A stretch of DNA of 43,020 nt from Dyella_B sp035486915 (lineage in GTDB: Bacteria > Pseudomonadota > Gammaproteobacteria > Xanthomonadales > Rhodanobacteraceae), in NCBI RefSeq assembly GCF_035486915.1, contig NZ_DATHMR010000073.1, forward strand, positions 1 to 43,020. Direction: 5' to 3'. The position numbers were made by a program, and so were the translations under genes. Every line of letters starts with the position of its first letter. Within the stretch, counting starts at the first letter, position 1. The notes beneath the pieces are model-generated. The model searched no databases, was not told the origin of the DNA, and worked only from the letters and a program-made list of their open reading frames with translations. Shown one piece after another: positions 33,951 to 42,107 of the stretch.

Positions 33951-34403
33951 TCAAATGATCTGCTCATACATCAGGTAGTGGCATTGATCCATGCCAAGCT
34001 TCTGATACGTATCTTGCGCACGCTTGTTTTCCGTCTCGACGTACAGACGCAAACCCACGGCATCGGCGTCCGCCGCGCGCTGCGCTACTGCCGTATGCAG
34101 TGCGCGAAATACACCGCTACGCCGCGCCTCCTGCGCCACGTAAACGCTTTGAATCCACCAGAAGTCGCCGTTACGCCAGTCGCTCCACTCATACGTCACC
34201 AACAGACAGCCGGCGGGGCGCCCGTCGTGTTCGGCAATCATGTAGAAGCCTCTGCGCGAATCATCGAAGACGGCCGTAACGCCACGCGTCAGCAGGTGGA
34301 TATCAAGACGCTTCTGTTCGGTTTCCCACGCCATCGCCGCATTCCACTCGGCAATAACGGCAATATCACGACGTTCGGCGTGACGGGTTGTCACTGTAGC
34401 CAC
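33951..34403 (-). CDS. GNAT-family N-acetyltransferase
   Basis: A 150-aa acetyltransferase. Motif A reads QSVYVAQEARRSGVFRALH, with the acetyl-CoA loop RxxGV/F in the expected place, followed by LRLYVETENKRAQDTYQKLG, the usual motif B with the NxxAxxxYxKxGF pattern. The N-terminus ATVTTRHAERRDIAVIAEW fits the family. A GTG at 34403 is preferred because GGAG lies nine bases upstream; another GTG at 34412 would be too close to it. Its target is unknown. It is convergent with the c-di-GMP gene and lies 21 bases behind ntrC on the same strand. Confidence 0.87.
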   Translation of the reverse strand: MATVTTRHAERRDIAVIAEWNAAMAWETEQKRLDIHLLTRGVTAVFDDSRRGFYMIAEHDGRPAGCLLVTYEWSDWRNGDFWWIQSVYVAQEARRSGVFRALHTAVAQRAADADAVGLRLYVETENKRAQDTYQKLGMDQCHYLMYEQII

Positions 34404-34424
34404 GTTGCACACTCCAACTGCTGT

Positions 34425-35819
34425 TCACGATTTGCGTCGCGTACGCGACGCACCCAATTTCCGCGTTAACGTGTTGCGACCGACGCCCAGTGCCGCCGCC
34501 GCATGCTGACGATGATCGTTATGCGCAGCCAACGCGGCTTCCAGCAGTACGCGGTCCAGCGCCTCGCGCGCCCGCGTGTGAATATCCGCCTCGGCGTGCA
34601 TCAAAGCGCGTTCGGCCCAATCGCGTAACGCATCCGTCCAGTCGCCACTCGGACCTTCGACGGATTTGCCCAGGTCGGCAGGCAAGATCTCAGTGCCCGA
34701 CGCAATCACGGCAAGACGCCGGCAGAGATTTTCCAATTCACGCACGTTGCCGGGAAAATCACGCTGCGCCAACGCCTTCAGCGCAGATTTCGAAAAGCGC
34801 TTCGGCGGCAACTTGAGTTCTTGCGCAGCACTGGCGAGAAAGTGCTGCGCGAGCAACGCGATGTCGCTACGCCGCTGACGCAACGCTGGCAATTCAATGC
34901 GAACAACATCCAGGCGATGCTTCAGATCGGCGCGAAACAGTCCGGCCGCGACGCGTGCATCCAGATCCTGGTGCGTCGCCGCAACAATGCGCACGTTGCA
35001 GCGAATCAATTCACGACCGCCCACCCGGTAGAACTCGCCACCCGCGAGCACACGCAACAGCCGTGTCTGCAGAATCAATGGCATGTCGCCGATTTCGTCG
35101 AGAAAAAGCGTGCCGCCCTCGGCCTGTTCAAAGCGCCCCGCCACCCGCCGCGTCGCGCCCGTGAACGCGCCCGCTTCATGACCGAACAATTCGCTTTCCA
35201 ACAACTCGCTCGGAATGGCCGCCGTGTTCAACGCCACGAACGGTTTGCCGCGGCGCGCACTTTCTTCGTGTAACGCGCGCGCTACCAACTCCTTGCCGGT
35301 GCCGGTTTCGCCGGTGACCAACACGTTCAGATCGCTGGCGGCGACGCGCCCTATCAATCGAAAAACCTCGCGCATCGGCGCGCTCTCGCCGAGCAACGCG
35401 TGCGACGGCGCAGCGGGCGCCTGCACCGGCGCATCGGCATGCGGTTTATCCGCCAGTGCACGTTGCACCGCTGCGATGGCCTGATCCAGATCGAACGGCT
35501 TCGCCAGATAATCGACCGCCCCGGCACGATACGCAGCGGCTGTTGTCGCCACATCGGTGTATGCACTCATCACGATCACCGGACCGATCTGTCGTGCATG
35601 CAGTTCGTCTACCAGCGCCAATCCGCCTTCGCCTGGCATGCGCACATCCGTGATCAACAGCGCCGGCGTCGCATCGCGCAAGGCTGCACGCACGCTTGCC
35701 GTGTCTTCGAATTCGCGCACCGTCAAACCGGCATCGCGCAATGCTTCGGCCAGCACGAAGCGCACGCCGCGATCGTCGTCGACGATCCAGATGTCCGATA
35801 TGTCGGAACGATTAGCCAT
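34425..35819 (-). CDS. ntrC: NtrC nitrogen response regulator
   Basis: Sigma-54 enhancer-binding activator of nitrogen assimilation, phosphorylated by NtrB. The 464-aa protein has a receiver domain with Asp58 (ITDVRMPGEGG) and Lys in YLAKPFD, an AAA+ domain with Walker A GETGTGKE, the sigma-54 contact loop GAFTGA, Walker B GGTLFLDEIGDMP, and the arginine finger region, and a Fis-type HTH at the end (QHAAAALGVGRNTLTRKLG). The ATG at 35819 lies inside the 3' end of ntrB (8-bp overlap), so the two are translationally coupled; a longer frame upstream is the shadow of ntrB. Confidence 0.95.
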   Translation of the reverse strand: MANRSDISDIWIVDDDRGVRFVLAEALRDAGLTVREFEDTASVRAALRDATPALLITDVRMPGEGGLALVDELHARQIGPVIVMSAYTDVATTAAAYRAGAVDYLAKPFDLDQAIAAVQRALADKPHADAPVQAPAAPSHALLGESAPMREVFRLIGRVAASDLNVLVTGETGTGKELVARALHEESARRGKPFVALNTAAIPSELLESELFGHEAGAFTGATRRVAGRFEQAEGGTLFLDEIGDMPLILQTRLLRVLAGGEFYRVGGRELIRCNVRIVAATHQDLDARVAAGLFRADLKHRLDVVRIELPALRQRRSDIALLAQHFLASAAQELKLPPKRFSKSALKALAQRDFPGNVRELENLCRRLAVIASGTEILPADLGKSVEGPSGDWTDALRDWAERALMHAEADIHTRAREALDRVLLEAALAAHNDHRQHAAAALGVGRNTLTRKLGASRTRRKS

Positions 35820-36843
35820 CGTTTTTTCCAGACGCGGCGCTGACGCGCGGCGGCAAGGGGAGATAAAGCGAGAACACGGTTTCGCCCGGGCGGCTGACGT
35901 AACGCAATTCGCCGCCGTGCTCGTGTGCAATTTCACGTGAGATAGCCAGACCCAAACCGGTGCCATCCGCGCGACCCGACACCAGCGGTTCGAACAACGT
36001 GTCGCGCAACGCTAGTGGCACGCCAGGGCCATCGTCGAGGACATCAAGCCGTAATGCACTGCGCAACATGCGGTCACCCACGCGCACGCCATGCTCGACA
36101 CGGCTGCGCAACGTCAGCGTTCTGGCACCAGCCTCAATGGCGTTGCGCGCAAGATTGAGCATTACTTGCAAGAGACGGTCTGCATCGCCGTGTACATCCG
36201 GCAAACTTGGATCGTAGTCGTGCCGAAGATGGGGCGGCGAAGGTTCGGCCTGAATCAAATCGCCAAGGCGTTCAAGCAATTGATGCAAATTCACCGCACC
36301 CAGCTGCGGCGCGCCATCGTGATGCAACAAACGATTGGCCAGTGCCGCCAGGCGATCGGCTTCCGAAATCACCATGCCCGCCAAGGCCTGCATATCCGCA
36401 TCGTCCAGGCGACGCTGCAGCAACTGCGCCGCGCCACGCAAACCGGCGAGCGGATTTTTCACCTCATGCGCAAACCCGCGCAGCGTGGCCGACAACGGCG
36501 AAACCGTCGGCGCAGACTCCGCCAACGCATGCACTTCCACCAGCACACTTTCGGCATCGAGCGGCTGCAACGACACATCGGCACGCAGTCCATCGCTTTG
36601 CATGCCCGACAACGCCACACCCCGACACTGCACCGTGCGTTGCTCCGCGAGGCAGCGCGCCGCCTGTTCCGCAACACGCGTATCCGGCAAAAGCCCGGCT
36701 AAAAACTGCCCCTGCGCATGCCGCAAACCCAGTCCAAGCAACTCCGCCAGCGCCGGATTGATCCACTGAACGCGCAACTGCCCATCGACCAGCGCCAGCC
36801 CAGTCGACATCTGCTCAGCCCATTGGAGGGATTGCTCTCTCAT
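35812..36843 (-). CDS. ntrB: NtrB nitrogen sensor kinase
   Basis: Soluble histidine kinase/phosphatase controlled by PII, partner of NtrC (also called glnL). The 343-aa protein has a PAS domain (about 10-100), the H-box FAHEVKNPLAGLRGAA with His126, the N-box VMLNLARNAIEAG, G1 DDGPGVP and G2 GTGLGLAISREIAHEHGG. This is the NtrB/GlnL type, with no membrane segment. The ATG at 36843 was chosen because the frame before it crosses the control region; the NtrC-like half-site TTGCACCA covers it. glnA, often upstream of ntrB, is absent here; a TetR gene lies on the other side. Confidence 0.95.
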   Translation of the reverse strand: MREQSLQWAEQMSTGLALVDGQLRVQWINPALAELLGLGLRHAQGQFLAGLLPDTRVAEQAARCLAEQRTVQCRGVALSGMQSDGLRADVSLQPLDAESVLVEVHALAESAPTVSPLSATLRGFAHEVKNPLAGLRGAAQLLQRRLDDADMQALAGMVISEADRLAALANRLLHHDGAPQLGAVNLHQLLERLGDLIQAEPSPPHLRHDYDPSLPDVHGDADRLLQVMLNLARNAIEAGARTLTLRSRVEHGVRVGDRMLRSALRLDVLDDGPGVPLALRDTLFEPLVSGRADGTGLGLAISREIAHEHGGELRYVSRPGETVFSLYLPLPPRVSAASGKNDG

Positions 36844-36965
36844 TGCACCATAGTGGGCAATGCGCCGGTTTGGTGCAATGCCAGTTGCACATCGAGCAAA
36901 ACGCACCAAGTATTGTGTTGGACGGAACTCCAAAGTTTGTACCGATTGCACCAACTATGGAGTTC
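36843..36965 (-). promoter_or_regulatory. NtrC-type operator cluster upstream of ntrB
   Basis: TTGCACCA or its complement occurs three times in 123 bases: 36843-36850, 36871-36878 (as TGGTGCAA) and 36946-36953. The third is followed by ACTATGGAGTT, so 36946-36965 closely follows the enteric NtrC site pattern TTGCACCA-N3-TGGTGCAA. A fourth, weaker copy (CGCACCA...TGTGTTG) lies at 36902-36920. A separate dyad GAACTCCA/TGGAGTTC (36925-36932 and 36958-36965) overlaps it. NtrC regulating its own operon is the likely meaning. No -24/-12 promoter of the right spacing was found. Confidence 0.55.
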
Positions 36966-37088
36966 AACGGCTCCCATCTAGCCACCGCTCCCATCGCGCT
37001 GTTTTTGCGTATTTTTTTGCACTAAAGGCGTGAGCCGTGCCGGATATCCATCCCAGTCCGGGGCGAGATGCCGGTATTTGTTGCATAT

Positions 37089-37108
37089 TGTACCTACTAG
37101 TATGTACA
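37089..37108 (+). promoter_or_regulatory. TetR operator palindrome
   Basis: TGTACCTACTAGTATGTACA is a 20-bp palindrome with one mismatched pair, centred on CTAG and ending nine bases before the TetR gene start. The half-site spacing and the TACTAGTA core are typical of TetR operators. The leader is so short that the palindrome must overlap the promoter; TTGCAT at 37081-37086 is a possible -35. Confidence 0.6.
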
Positions 37109-37117
37109 GTGTTAGGC

Positions 37118-37702
37118 ATGGATGCGAGAGAACGTCTGATTGAGAGTGCCCAGCAATTGTTATGGGAGCGGGGCTATGTAGGTATGAGCCCCAAAGCTAT
37201 TCAGGACAGAGCTTCCGCTGGGCAAGGCAGCATGTACCACCACTTTGAAAACAAAGCGGCGCTCGCTTCAACCGCGATTGCGCGGAGCGCTGAGCAACTG
37301 TACGAGGCGGCTCGGCAAGAATTCGCGCAACCTTGCTCCGCGCTAGATCGCATCGTTTCCTACCTCCATCGCGAGCGTGACGCACTGCGAGGCTGTCGCG
37401 TCGGAAGGCTGACTCAAGACCCGGAGATCATTGCGGACCCGCAACTTCGGCGACCTGTCCAGGAGATGTTCGCGAAGCTGACGCAGGAACTGGCCTCGCT
37501 CATTGTGGAAGGCCAAAGCGCCGGAGAATTTCGCACGGAGATGAATCCGGAAGATACCGCCTCGACCATTCTCGCCGTTCTCCAGGGTGCTTATGTTCTG
37601 GCGCGCGCCGCGAACTCTACTGAACCGTACGATCGCGCGATCGCGGGGGCGATCTCCCTTTTGAAGCAGCAAGGTGACGTCAAGCGCGCGCCGCGAAAGT
37701 GA
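37118..37702 (+). CDS. TetR/AcrR-family transcriptional regulator
   Basis: A 194-aa repressor. The N-terminal HTH can be read from ARERLIESAQQLLWERGYVG through IQDRASAGQGSMYHHFENKA (about residues 3-50), ending with the hallmark YHHFxNKxAL. The C-terminal ligand domain carries LRGCRVGRLTQDPEI, close to the TetR_C_6/LmrA-YxaF-like group (GCxxG near residue 91). The ATG at 37118 was chosen at the start of the HTH; upstream in-frame starts would run through the palindromic operator. The M61 peptidase gene begins 88 bases after its stop, so the pair may be co-regulated. Ligand unknown. Confidence 0.88.
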   Translation: MDARERLIESAQQLLWERGYVGMSPKAIQDRASAGQGSMYHHFENKAALASTAIARSAEQLYEAARQEFAQPCSALDRIVSYLHRERDALRGCRVGRLTQDPEIIADPQLRRPVQEMFAKLTQELASLIVEGQSAGEFRTEMNPEDTASTILAVLQGAYVLARAANSTEPYDRAIAGAISLLKQQGDVKRAPRK

Positions 37703-37790
37703 GTTTTCACCACCACGTCCCCTTTTCTCTGCAGGACTGAACGGCCATGCCTTTGGCGGGCCTTTAGAGAATCTTTCGATCTTGAGCCAT

Positions 37791-39713
37791 ATGGGCGCCT
37801 TACGCGTGCTACGCATCACTTCTTACGGCCTCATCGCCATCTTGGTATTGACCATGAGCGCTGCGTGCAGCGCTGCCTCAAGTGCGAAGCCACCGATTCT
37901 TCTCAAGGTCGATCTGCGCGATGCACCGCGCAAACTCCTCCATACGACGGAGATCATTCCCGTTGCGCCTGGTCCGATGACGCTCGCCTATCCCCGATGG
38001 CTTCCGAGCGTTCACCTCGCTGGACCTATCGATCAGCAGGCTGGCTTATTTATTACCGCGCACGGGGTTGGGTCCGCCGCAGCCACGCCGATTCGCTGGG
38101 AACGCGACCCCGTGCAGCTTTACCTCTACCACATGGTGGTTCCGCAGGGTGCCAGTTCCATTGAAGTGAACTTCGACTTCATCACTGCGGCCGATGCAAC
38201 ATCCGGAGGAACAACCGACGCAAACATCGCGGCGCTCAATTGGAATACGGTTCTGCTGTATCCGTACCACGGACAATCCACGAAGGTGGCTTCGATTGAA
38301 ATCACGCCGACCATCGTCATGCCAGCGGGTTGGCATTTCGCCTCGGCCCTTCAACCCAATGACGTATCGGCCCCGTCCGAGCTTTCAAATTCCGTCACCT
38401 TCCATACTGTCTCGCTTGAGCAGCTCATCGATTCGCCGGTCATTTCGGGGCGCTACTTTCGAGAAATCCTCTTAGCTCCGGAGATCACTCCGAAACACTA
38501 TCTCGACATGGTGGCCGACACGCCGACATCGCTTCAGATCGATCAATCGCACATCGATCATCTCAGCGAACTGGTTCGTCAGGCCGGGATTCTTTTTCAT
38601 AGTCGACACTACGATTCGTTCCACATGCTGGTCACGCTGTCTGATCAGATTGCGGGAGACGCTTTCGATCATCATCAGTCTCTGGACAATCGCAGACCGG
38701 CCGATTTCCTGACGAGCGAAAGGTCTCTCACGTTGTACGGGGATTTCATTTCGCACGACTTCGTCCATAGCTGGAATGGACAATATCGGCGCCCCATCAG
38801 CCTGATGACCGCCAACTATCAGATGCCCTTCATTGGCACGGATCTTTGGATCTACGAGGGGCTGACTGACTATCTTGCAGGAGTCCTCGCCGTTCGATCC
38901 GGCATCTGGACGCAGCAACAATTCCTCGATCAATGGAGTGAGAAGGCTGCCCACTTCGCCCATCGCCCTGGAAAAACCTGGCGCGATCTTCAAGACACGG
39001 CAACGATGGCACCGATCCTTTGGGCGGCCGACAGCTCCGCCTACGAAAGCTGGCGACTTGGCGGTTTCGATTTTTACGGTGAAGGCGCTTTGATTTGGCT
39101 GGAAGTCGACACCACGATTCGCAACGGAACCGGCGGCAAGAAATCGCTCGATGACTTTCTGGCCCTTTTTTACGGCAAGGGCACGGACACGGGACCCGAC
39201 ACGCTTCCTTTCACCGTCGAGAACCTCGTCAATGCGCTGAATGCGGTTTATCCGCACGACTGGGCGTCCTTTTTCAACGAACGTCTCCACGAGCTCACTC
39301 CAGAAGCTCCGTTGAAAGGCTTTACGCAAGGTGGCTATCGTTTGGTCTACCGAGACACACCGAATGCGTGGACCGCGCTTGCGGGCAAAAAGGATTTCGA
39401 CTATTCGATCGCTATGAAGGTGCGGTCGGACGGTGTCATCACCGATGTGCTCATCGGCGGTATCGCAGATAAGGCAGGCTTTGCGTCGGGTATGAAACTT
39501 CTTTCAATCAATGGAAAGCCTTTTTCGATCGATCAGCTACAGCAAGCGATCCGCAACGCCAAAGGAGCGCCAGCCCCCATTGAGTGCGTTGTTGAGAATA
39601 ACGGTGTTGCCACGACACTCACCCTTGCATATCACGGCGGAGAACAGTATCCGGCTTTGGAACGGGATGTCGGGACAAAGGATCGTCTCCTCCAAATAGC
39701 CACCCGTAGCTAG
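37791..39713 (+). CDS. M61 glycyl-aminopeptidase-family protein with PDZ domain and HDxxH motif
   Basis: A 640-aa envelope protein. Residues 1-26 form a signal sequence, possibly a lipoprotein signal (TMSAAC, Cys26). An N-terminal beta domain leads to the gluzincin core, where the M61 signature (usually SHExxHxWN) reads SHDFVHSWN: His322, Asp323, His326. The third zinc ligand is Glu356 in YEGLTDYLAG. A PDZ domain occupies about 545-630 (VITDVLIGGIADKAGFASGM). Asp in place of the general-base Glu suggests weak or lost peptidase activity, or a changed function. The ATG at 37791 begins the signal peptide; its ribosome binding site is weak. It follows a TetR gene. Confidence 0.85.
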   Translation: MGALRVLRITSYGLIAILVLTMSAACSAASSAKPPILLKVDLRDAPRKLLHTTEIIPVAPGPMTLAYPRWLPSVHLAGPIDQQAGLFITAHGVGSAAATPIRWERDPVQLYLYHMVVPQGASSIEVNFDFITAADATSGGTTDANIAALNWNTVLLYPYHGQSTKVASIEITPTIVMPAGWHFASALQPNDVSAPSELSNSVTFHTVSLEQLIDSPVISGRYFREILLAPEITPKHYLDMVADTPTSLQIDQSHIDHLSELVRQAGILFHSRHYDSFHMLVTLSDQIAGDAFDHHQSLDNRRPADFLTSERSLTLYGDFISHDFVHSWNGQYRRPISLMTANYQMPFIGTDLWIYEGLTDYLAGVLAVRSGIWTQQQFLDQWSEKAAHFAHRPGKTWRDLQDTATMAPILWAADSSAYESWRLGGFDFYGEGALIWLEVDTTIRNGTGGKKSLDDFLALFYGKGTDTGPDTLPFTVENLVNALNAVYPHDWASFFNERLHELTPEAPLKGFTQGGYRLVYRDTPNAWTALAGKKDFDYSIAMKVRSDGVITDVLIGGIADKAGFASGMKLLSINGKPFSIDQLQQAIRNAKGAPAPIECVVENNGVATTLTLAYHGGEQYPALERDVGTKDRLLQIATRS

Positions 39714-39750
39714 TGGCTCTCCTTCAATCGTCGCTCGTGTCGTAAATCCG

Positions 39751-40341
39751 TTACTGCTCCTTCTTGAACAGGTCCTGGAAGATCAGGGGTCCCCAGATCC
39801 CATCCCGCGCATGCACGAGCAGACCGCCTTCCGCGATCTTGCCGAGATTCACCGGCGCATAGCCGAGCTGCTCGACCAAGGCAACGACCGTTGCGGTCGC
39901 GCTTTCATCGTCGCTCGACAGGAATACAACCCGTCGTCCGCCGTTGACAGCCGGGTCTTCCGCGAGGACGCGGGCAGGCAGATGGTTAAACGCTTTGACC
40001 AATCGAGCGCCGGGCAGCGCCTGGGCTACGACCGAAGAGGAAGGAAGGCTGTCCAAATTGTCGAGCGTGTTCGTCACGTCGATCACGATCTTGCCCTTCC
40101 AGTTTGCCCGTACCTTCGCAACTTCTCGGTGCTGCCAGAACGGGACAGCCAGTAGCACGATGTCGGCTTCGAGCGCGTCGTTCAAGGTCATGGGAAAGAT
40201 CGTCGGGCCGATCGCGTTTGCCTGCGGCGCAAGCGCTTCGGGCGGATGCCTGCTTGCGACAGCCACGTCAATGCCCTTGCGGGCGAACGCGCGAGCCAGC
40301 GCCTGACCGATCGCGCCGAAACCTACAATTGCGTAAGTCAT
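39751..40341 (-). CDS. NAD(P)-binding oxidoreductase, F420-dependent NADP reductase family
   Basis: A 196-aa single Rossmann-domain protein of the group headed by NADPH:F420 oxidoreductase. The cofactor motif VGFGAIGQALARAFARKG (residues 6-23) opens the protein; ASRHP after it suggests NADPH preference. Further marks are LLAVPFWQH, VIDVTNTLD and VKAFNHLPARVLA. Xanthomonadales are not known to use F420, so it probably reduces another substrate with NADPH. It is convergent with the M61 gene and lies 98 bases behind the SDR gene on the same strand. Confidence 0.85.
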   Translation of the reverse strand: MTYAIVGFGAIGQALARAFARKGIDVAVASRHPPEALAPQANAIGPTIFPMTLNDALEADIVLLAVPFWQHREVAKVRANWKGKIVIDVTNTLDNLDSLPSSSVVAQALPGARLVKAFNHLPARVLAEDPAVNGGRRVVFLSSDDESATATVVALVEQLGYAPVNLGKIAEGGLLVHARDGIWGPLIFQDLFKKEQ

Positions 40342-40439
40342 GTTGTCATTCCGATTCGTGTTGAAGTGGATGGCCCGACGTTCACCCGCTCGGGCCTTCT
40401 CTGGTGCAAGAGCCGCCGCACGTGCTTTTCGGCGCGATA

Positions 40440-41174
40440 TCAGATGGCCGAGAAGCCTCCGTCGACAGACAAGTCCACCCCATTCACGAAGCTCGAATCG
40501 TCGGAAGCAAGAAACAACGCGGCCGTCGCAATTTCCTCAGGACGCCCCATCTTTCCCCGCGGAATCAGAGATTCGAACATCTGCTTCGCCTCCTCGGTGA
40601 GAACCTGGTCCTGCATCGGTGTGGCGATCGGCCCCGGGCTCAGCACGTTCACCCGGATATTCCTGCCCTTCAGCTCGTTGAGCCACGTGCGTGCGAATGC
40701 GCGCAACGCCGCCTTGCTCGCCGCGTACACGCCGTAACCGGGAAAGCCTTTCACCGAAGCAACCGACCCGGTCATGAAGATCGATCCGCCATCGTTGAAC
40801 AGCGGCAACGCCTTCTGCACCGCAAACAGCGTGCCGCGCGTATTGAGATCGAAGGTCGCATCGAAATGCTGCTCGGTAATCTCGCCCAGCGGCACGGCTT
40901 CGCCGATGCCGGCGCTCGCGTACAAGACGTCGATCTTGCCCTTTTCCCGCTTGACGGTATCGAACAGGCGGTCGAGGTCGTCGAGATTGGATGCGTCGCC
41001 GCGTACGCCAGTCACGTTTCGGCCAATCGACTTGACGGCTTCGTCGAGTACCTCCTGCCTCCGGCCCGTGATGAAAACGTAGGCGCCTTCTTCGACAAAC
41101 CGCTTGGCGCTCGCCAGCGCCATGCCGCTCGAACCGCCCGTGATGACTGCAACTTTGCCTTCAAGCTTTCCCAT
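40440..41174 (-). CDS. Short-chain dehydrogenase/reductase
   Basis: A 244-aa classical SDR. The cofactor motif is TGGSSGMA (residues 12-19), with Ala in place of the last Gly of the usual TGxxxGxG. Catalytic Ser140 region (GSVAS), Tyr150 and Lys154 (YGVYAASKAAL) and the PG motif (LSPGPIATPM) are present; GRRQE after the second strand suggests NADP(H). Substrate unknown. The ATG at 41174 follows AAGGTGTGCAG. It is divergent from a TetR gene across a 140-base gap with a triple operator, so that TetR very likely controls it. Confidence 0.9.
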   Translation of the reverse strand: MGKLEGKVAVITGGSSGMALASAKRFVEEGAYVFITGRRQEVLDEAVKSIGRNVTGVRGDASNLDDLDRLFDTVKREKGKIDVLYASAGIGEAVPLGEITEQHFDATFDLNTRGTLFAVQKALPLFNDGGSIFMTGSVASVKGFPGYGVYAASKAALRAFARTWLNELKGRNIRVNVLSPGPIATPMQDQVLTEEAKQMFESLIPRGKMGRPEEIATAALFLASDDSSFVNGVDLSVDGGFSAI

Positions 41175-41242
41175 GACTGCACACCTTTCGTCGCGTTGGA
41201 CAGCGTCTCTGTTTCCATTGGGACAGGTGCGCTGTATCTTGT

Positions 41243-41297
41243 GGATCACCGATCCGTATATACGGACCACTGATCCAAATATATGGATCACTGATCC
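41243..41297. promoter_or_regulatory. Triple tandem operator, 21-bp period
   Basis: Three 13-bp palindromes of the form GGATCACTGATCC lie at 41243-41255 (GGATCACCGATCC), 41264-41276 (GGACCACTGATCC) and 41285-41297 (GGATCACTGATCC, perfect). Their starts are exactly 21 bp apart, two helical turns, so bound dimers would sit on one face of the DNA. AT-rich linkers (GTATATA, AAATATA) separate them. The place between a TetR gene and a divergent SDR gene marks it as the TetR operator. Confidence 0.8.
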
Positions 41298-41306
41298 GTT
41301 TGTCAA
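41278..41306 (-). promoter_or_regulatory. Near-consensus promoter of the SDR gene
   Basis: On the minus strand, TTGACA (41306-41301) and TATATT (41283-41278) are spaced 17 bp, five of six -10 positions and all -35 positions matching the sigma-70 consensus. The spacer contains the third operator palindrome, so bound repressor would directly block polymerase. Confidence 0.75.
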
Positions 41307-41314
41307 GGCAAACC

Positions 41315-41893
41315 ATGCGAGCCGACGCCAGAAAAAATTACAGTCATCTACTTGCCGTCGCGCGGGAGGTCGTCACCGAGCATGGTGTCGATGCGTCCAT
41401 GCGAGACATTGCCCGCCGGGCCGACGTCGGCTTGGCCACGTTGCTTCGTCATTTCCCGACGCGAGAAGCCTTGTTCGAAGCGTTGCTGTGTACGAATCTG
41501 GATGCACTGACGCGGAAGGCGGGCGAACTCGAAACGTCAAAGCCGCCTGACGAAGCGCTCGTATCCTGGTTTCGCGAAGTGGTGGCATTCGTTCAAAGCT
41601 ATCGCGGCGTTGTCGACTTGGTGGCGAGCGCCCACGACGACCCGGACTCCGCGCTTTACGCGTCATGCGCAACGGTGCACTCGGTGGGCGCGCAATTACT
41701 GCAACGTGCTCAGGCCGAGGGAACGGCGCGCGCCGATATGAATGGGGACGATCTGTTCGCCCTGATGTCGGCGCTGGGCTGGACGGCCGGCCAACCCGCA
41801 TTCGCGCCGCGGGCCGATCATCTGTTTCACATTATCGCGAGCGCCATCCTGACAAACCCGTCGAGCGACGATGCCAAGAAGGCAGCGTGTTGA
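41315..41893 (+). CDS. TetR-family transcriptional regulator
   Basis: A 192-aa regulator. The HTH runs from ARKNYSHLLAVAREVVTEHG to MRDIARRADVGLATLLRHFPT (about 4-52), the usual TetR pattern ending RHFPTREALFEAL. The C-terminal region (FREVVAFVQSYRGVVDLVAS, then HSVGAQLLQRAQAEG) resembles the SbtR-type C-terminal domain. The ATG at 41315 was chosen at the HTH start, with AGGCAAACC before it; an in-frame TTG at 41300 lies at the end of the operator. Divergent from the SDR gene and probably autoregulated through the triple operator. Confidence 0.9.
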   Translation: MRADARKNYSHLLAVAREVVTEHGVDASMRDIARRADVGLATLLRHFPTREALFEALLCTNLDALTRKAGELETSKPPDEALVSWFREVVAFVQSYRGVVDLVASAHDDPDSALYASCATVHSVGAQLLQRAQAEGTARADMNGDDLFALMSALGWTAGQPAFAPRADHLFHIIASAILTNPSSDDAKKAAC

Positions 41894-42107
41894 ATCAGAT
41901 CAGCGATCGAATAGATCAAGGGTAATGTCAGCTTGCGGAATGGCCCGCACGATCGGCGTTTGATGGGATAGCAAATACAGAAGAAGCAGAATTTTTTCAG
42001 GGCGTCTTGTCGAGTTGCGGTTTCGCCACTCGTCGTCGTCATGAATGGACCGGCTCCAAGGCACTCGCACCACTGCTCTCCTGACGACGCCCGAGTGGAG
42101 GTTTCCC
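41894..42107. other. Intergenic region without recognised content
   Basis: This 214-base gap between the TetR and DHFR-like genes shows no convincing gene, hairpin with T-run or repeat. It is more AT-rich than its flanks around 41960-42000. A promoter for the DHFR-like gene may be here but none stands out. Confidence 0.5.

Noticed and set aside
36844..37117. Sigma-54 promoter before ntrB
   Set aside because: GG and GC doublets occur (TTGGTGCGTTTTGCT) but at the wrong spacing for -24/-12.
41894..42107. Remnant gene or mobile element between TetR and the DHFR-like gene
   Set aside because: Short frames exist but none has a family motif, ribosome binding site or terminal repeats.
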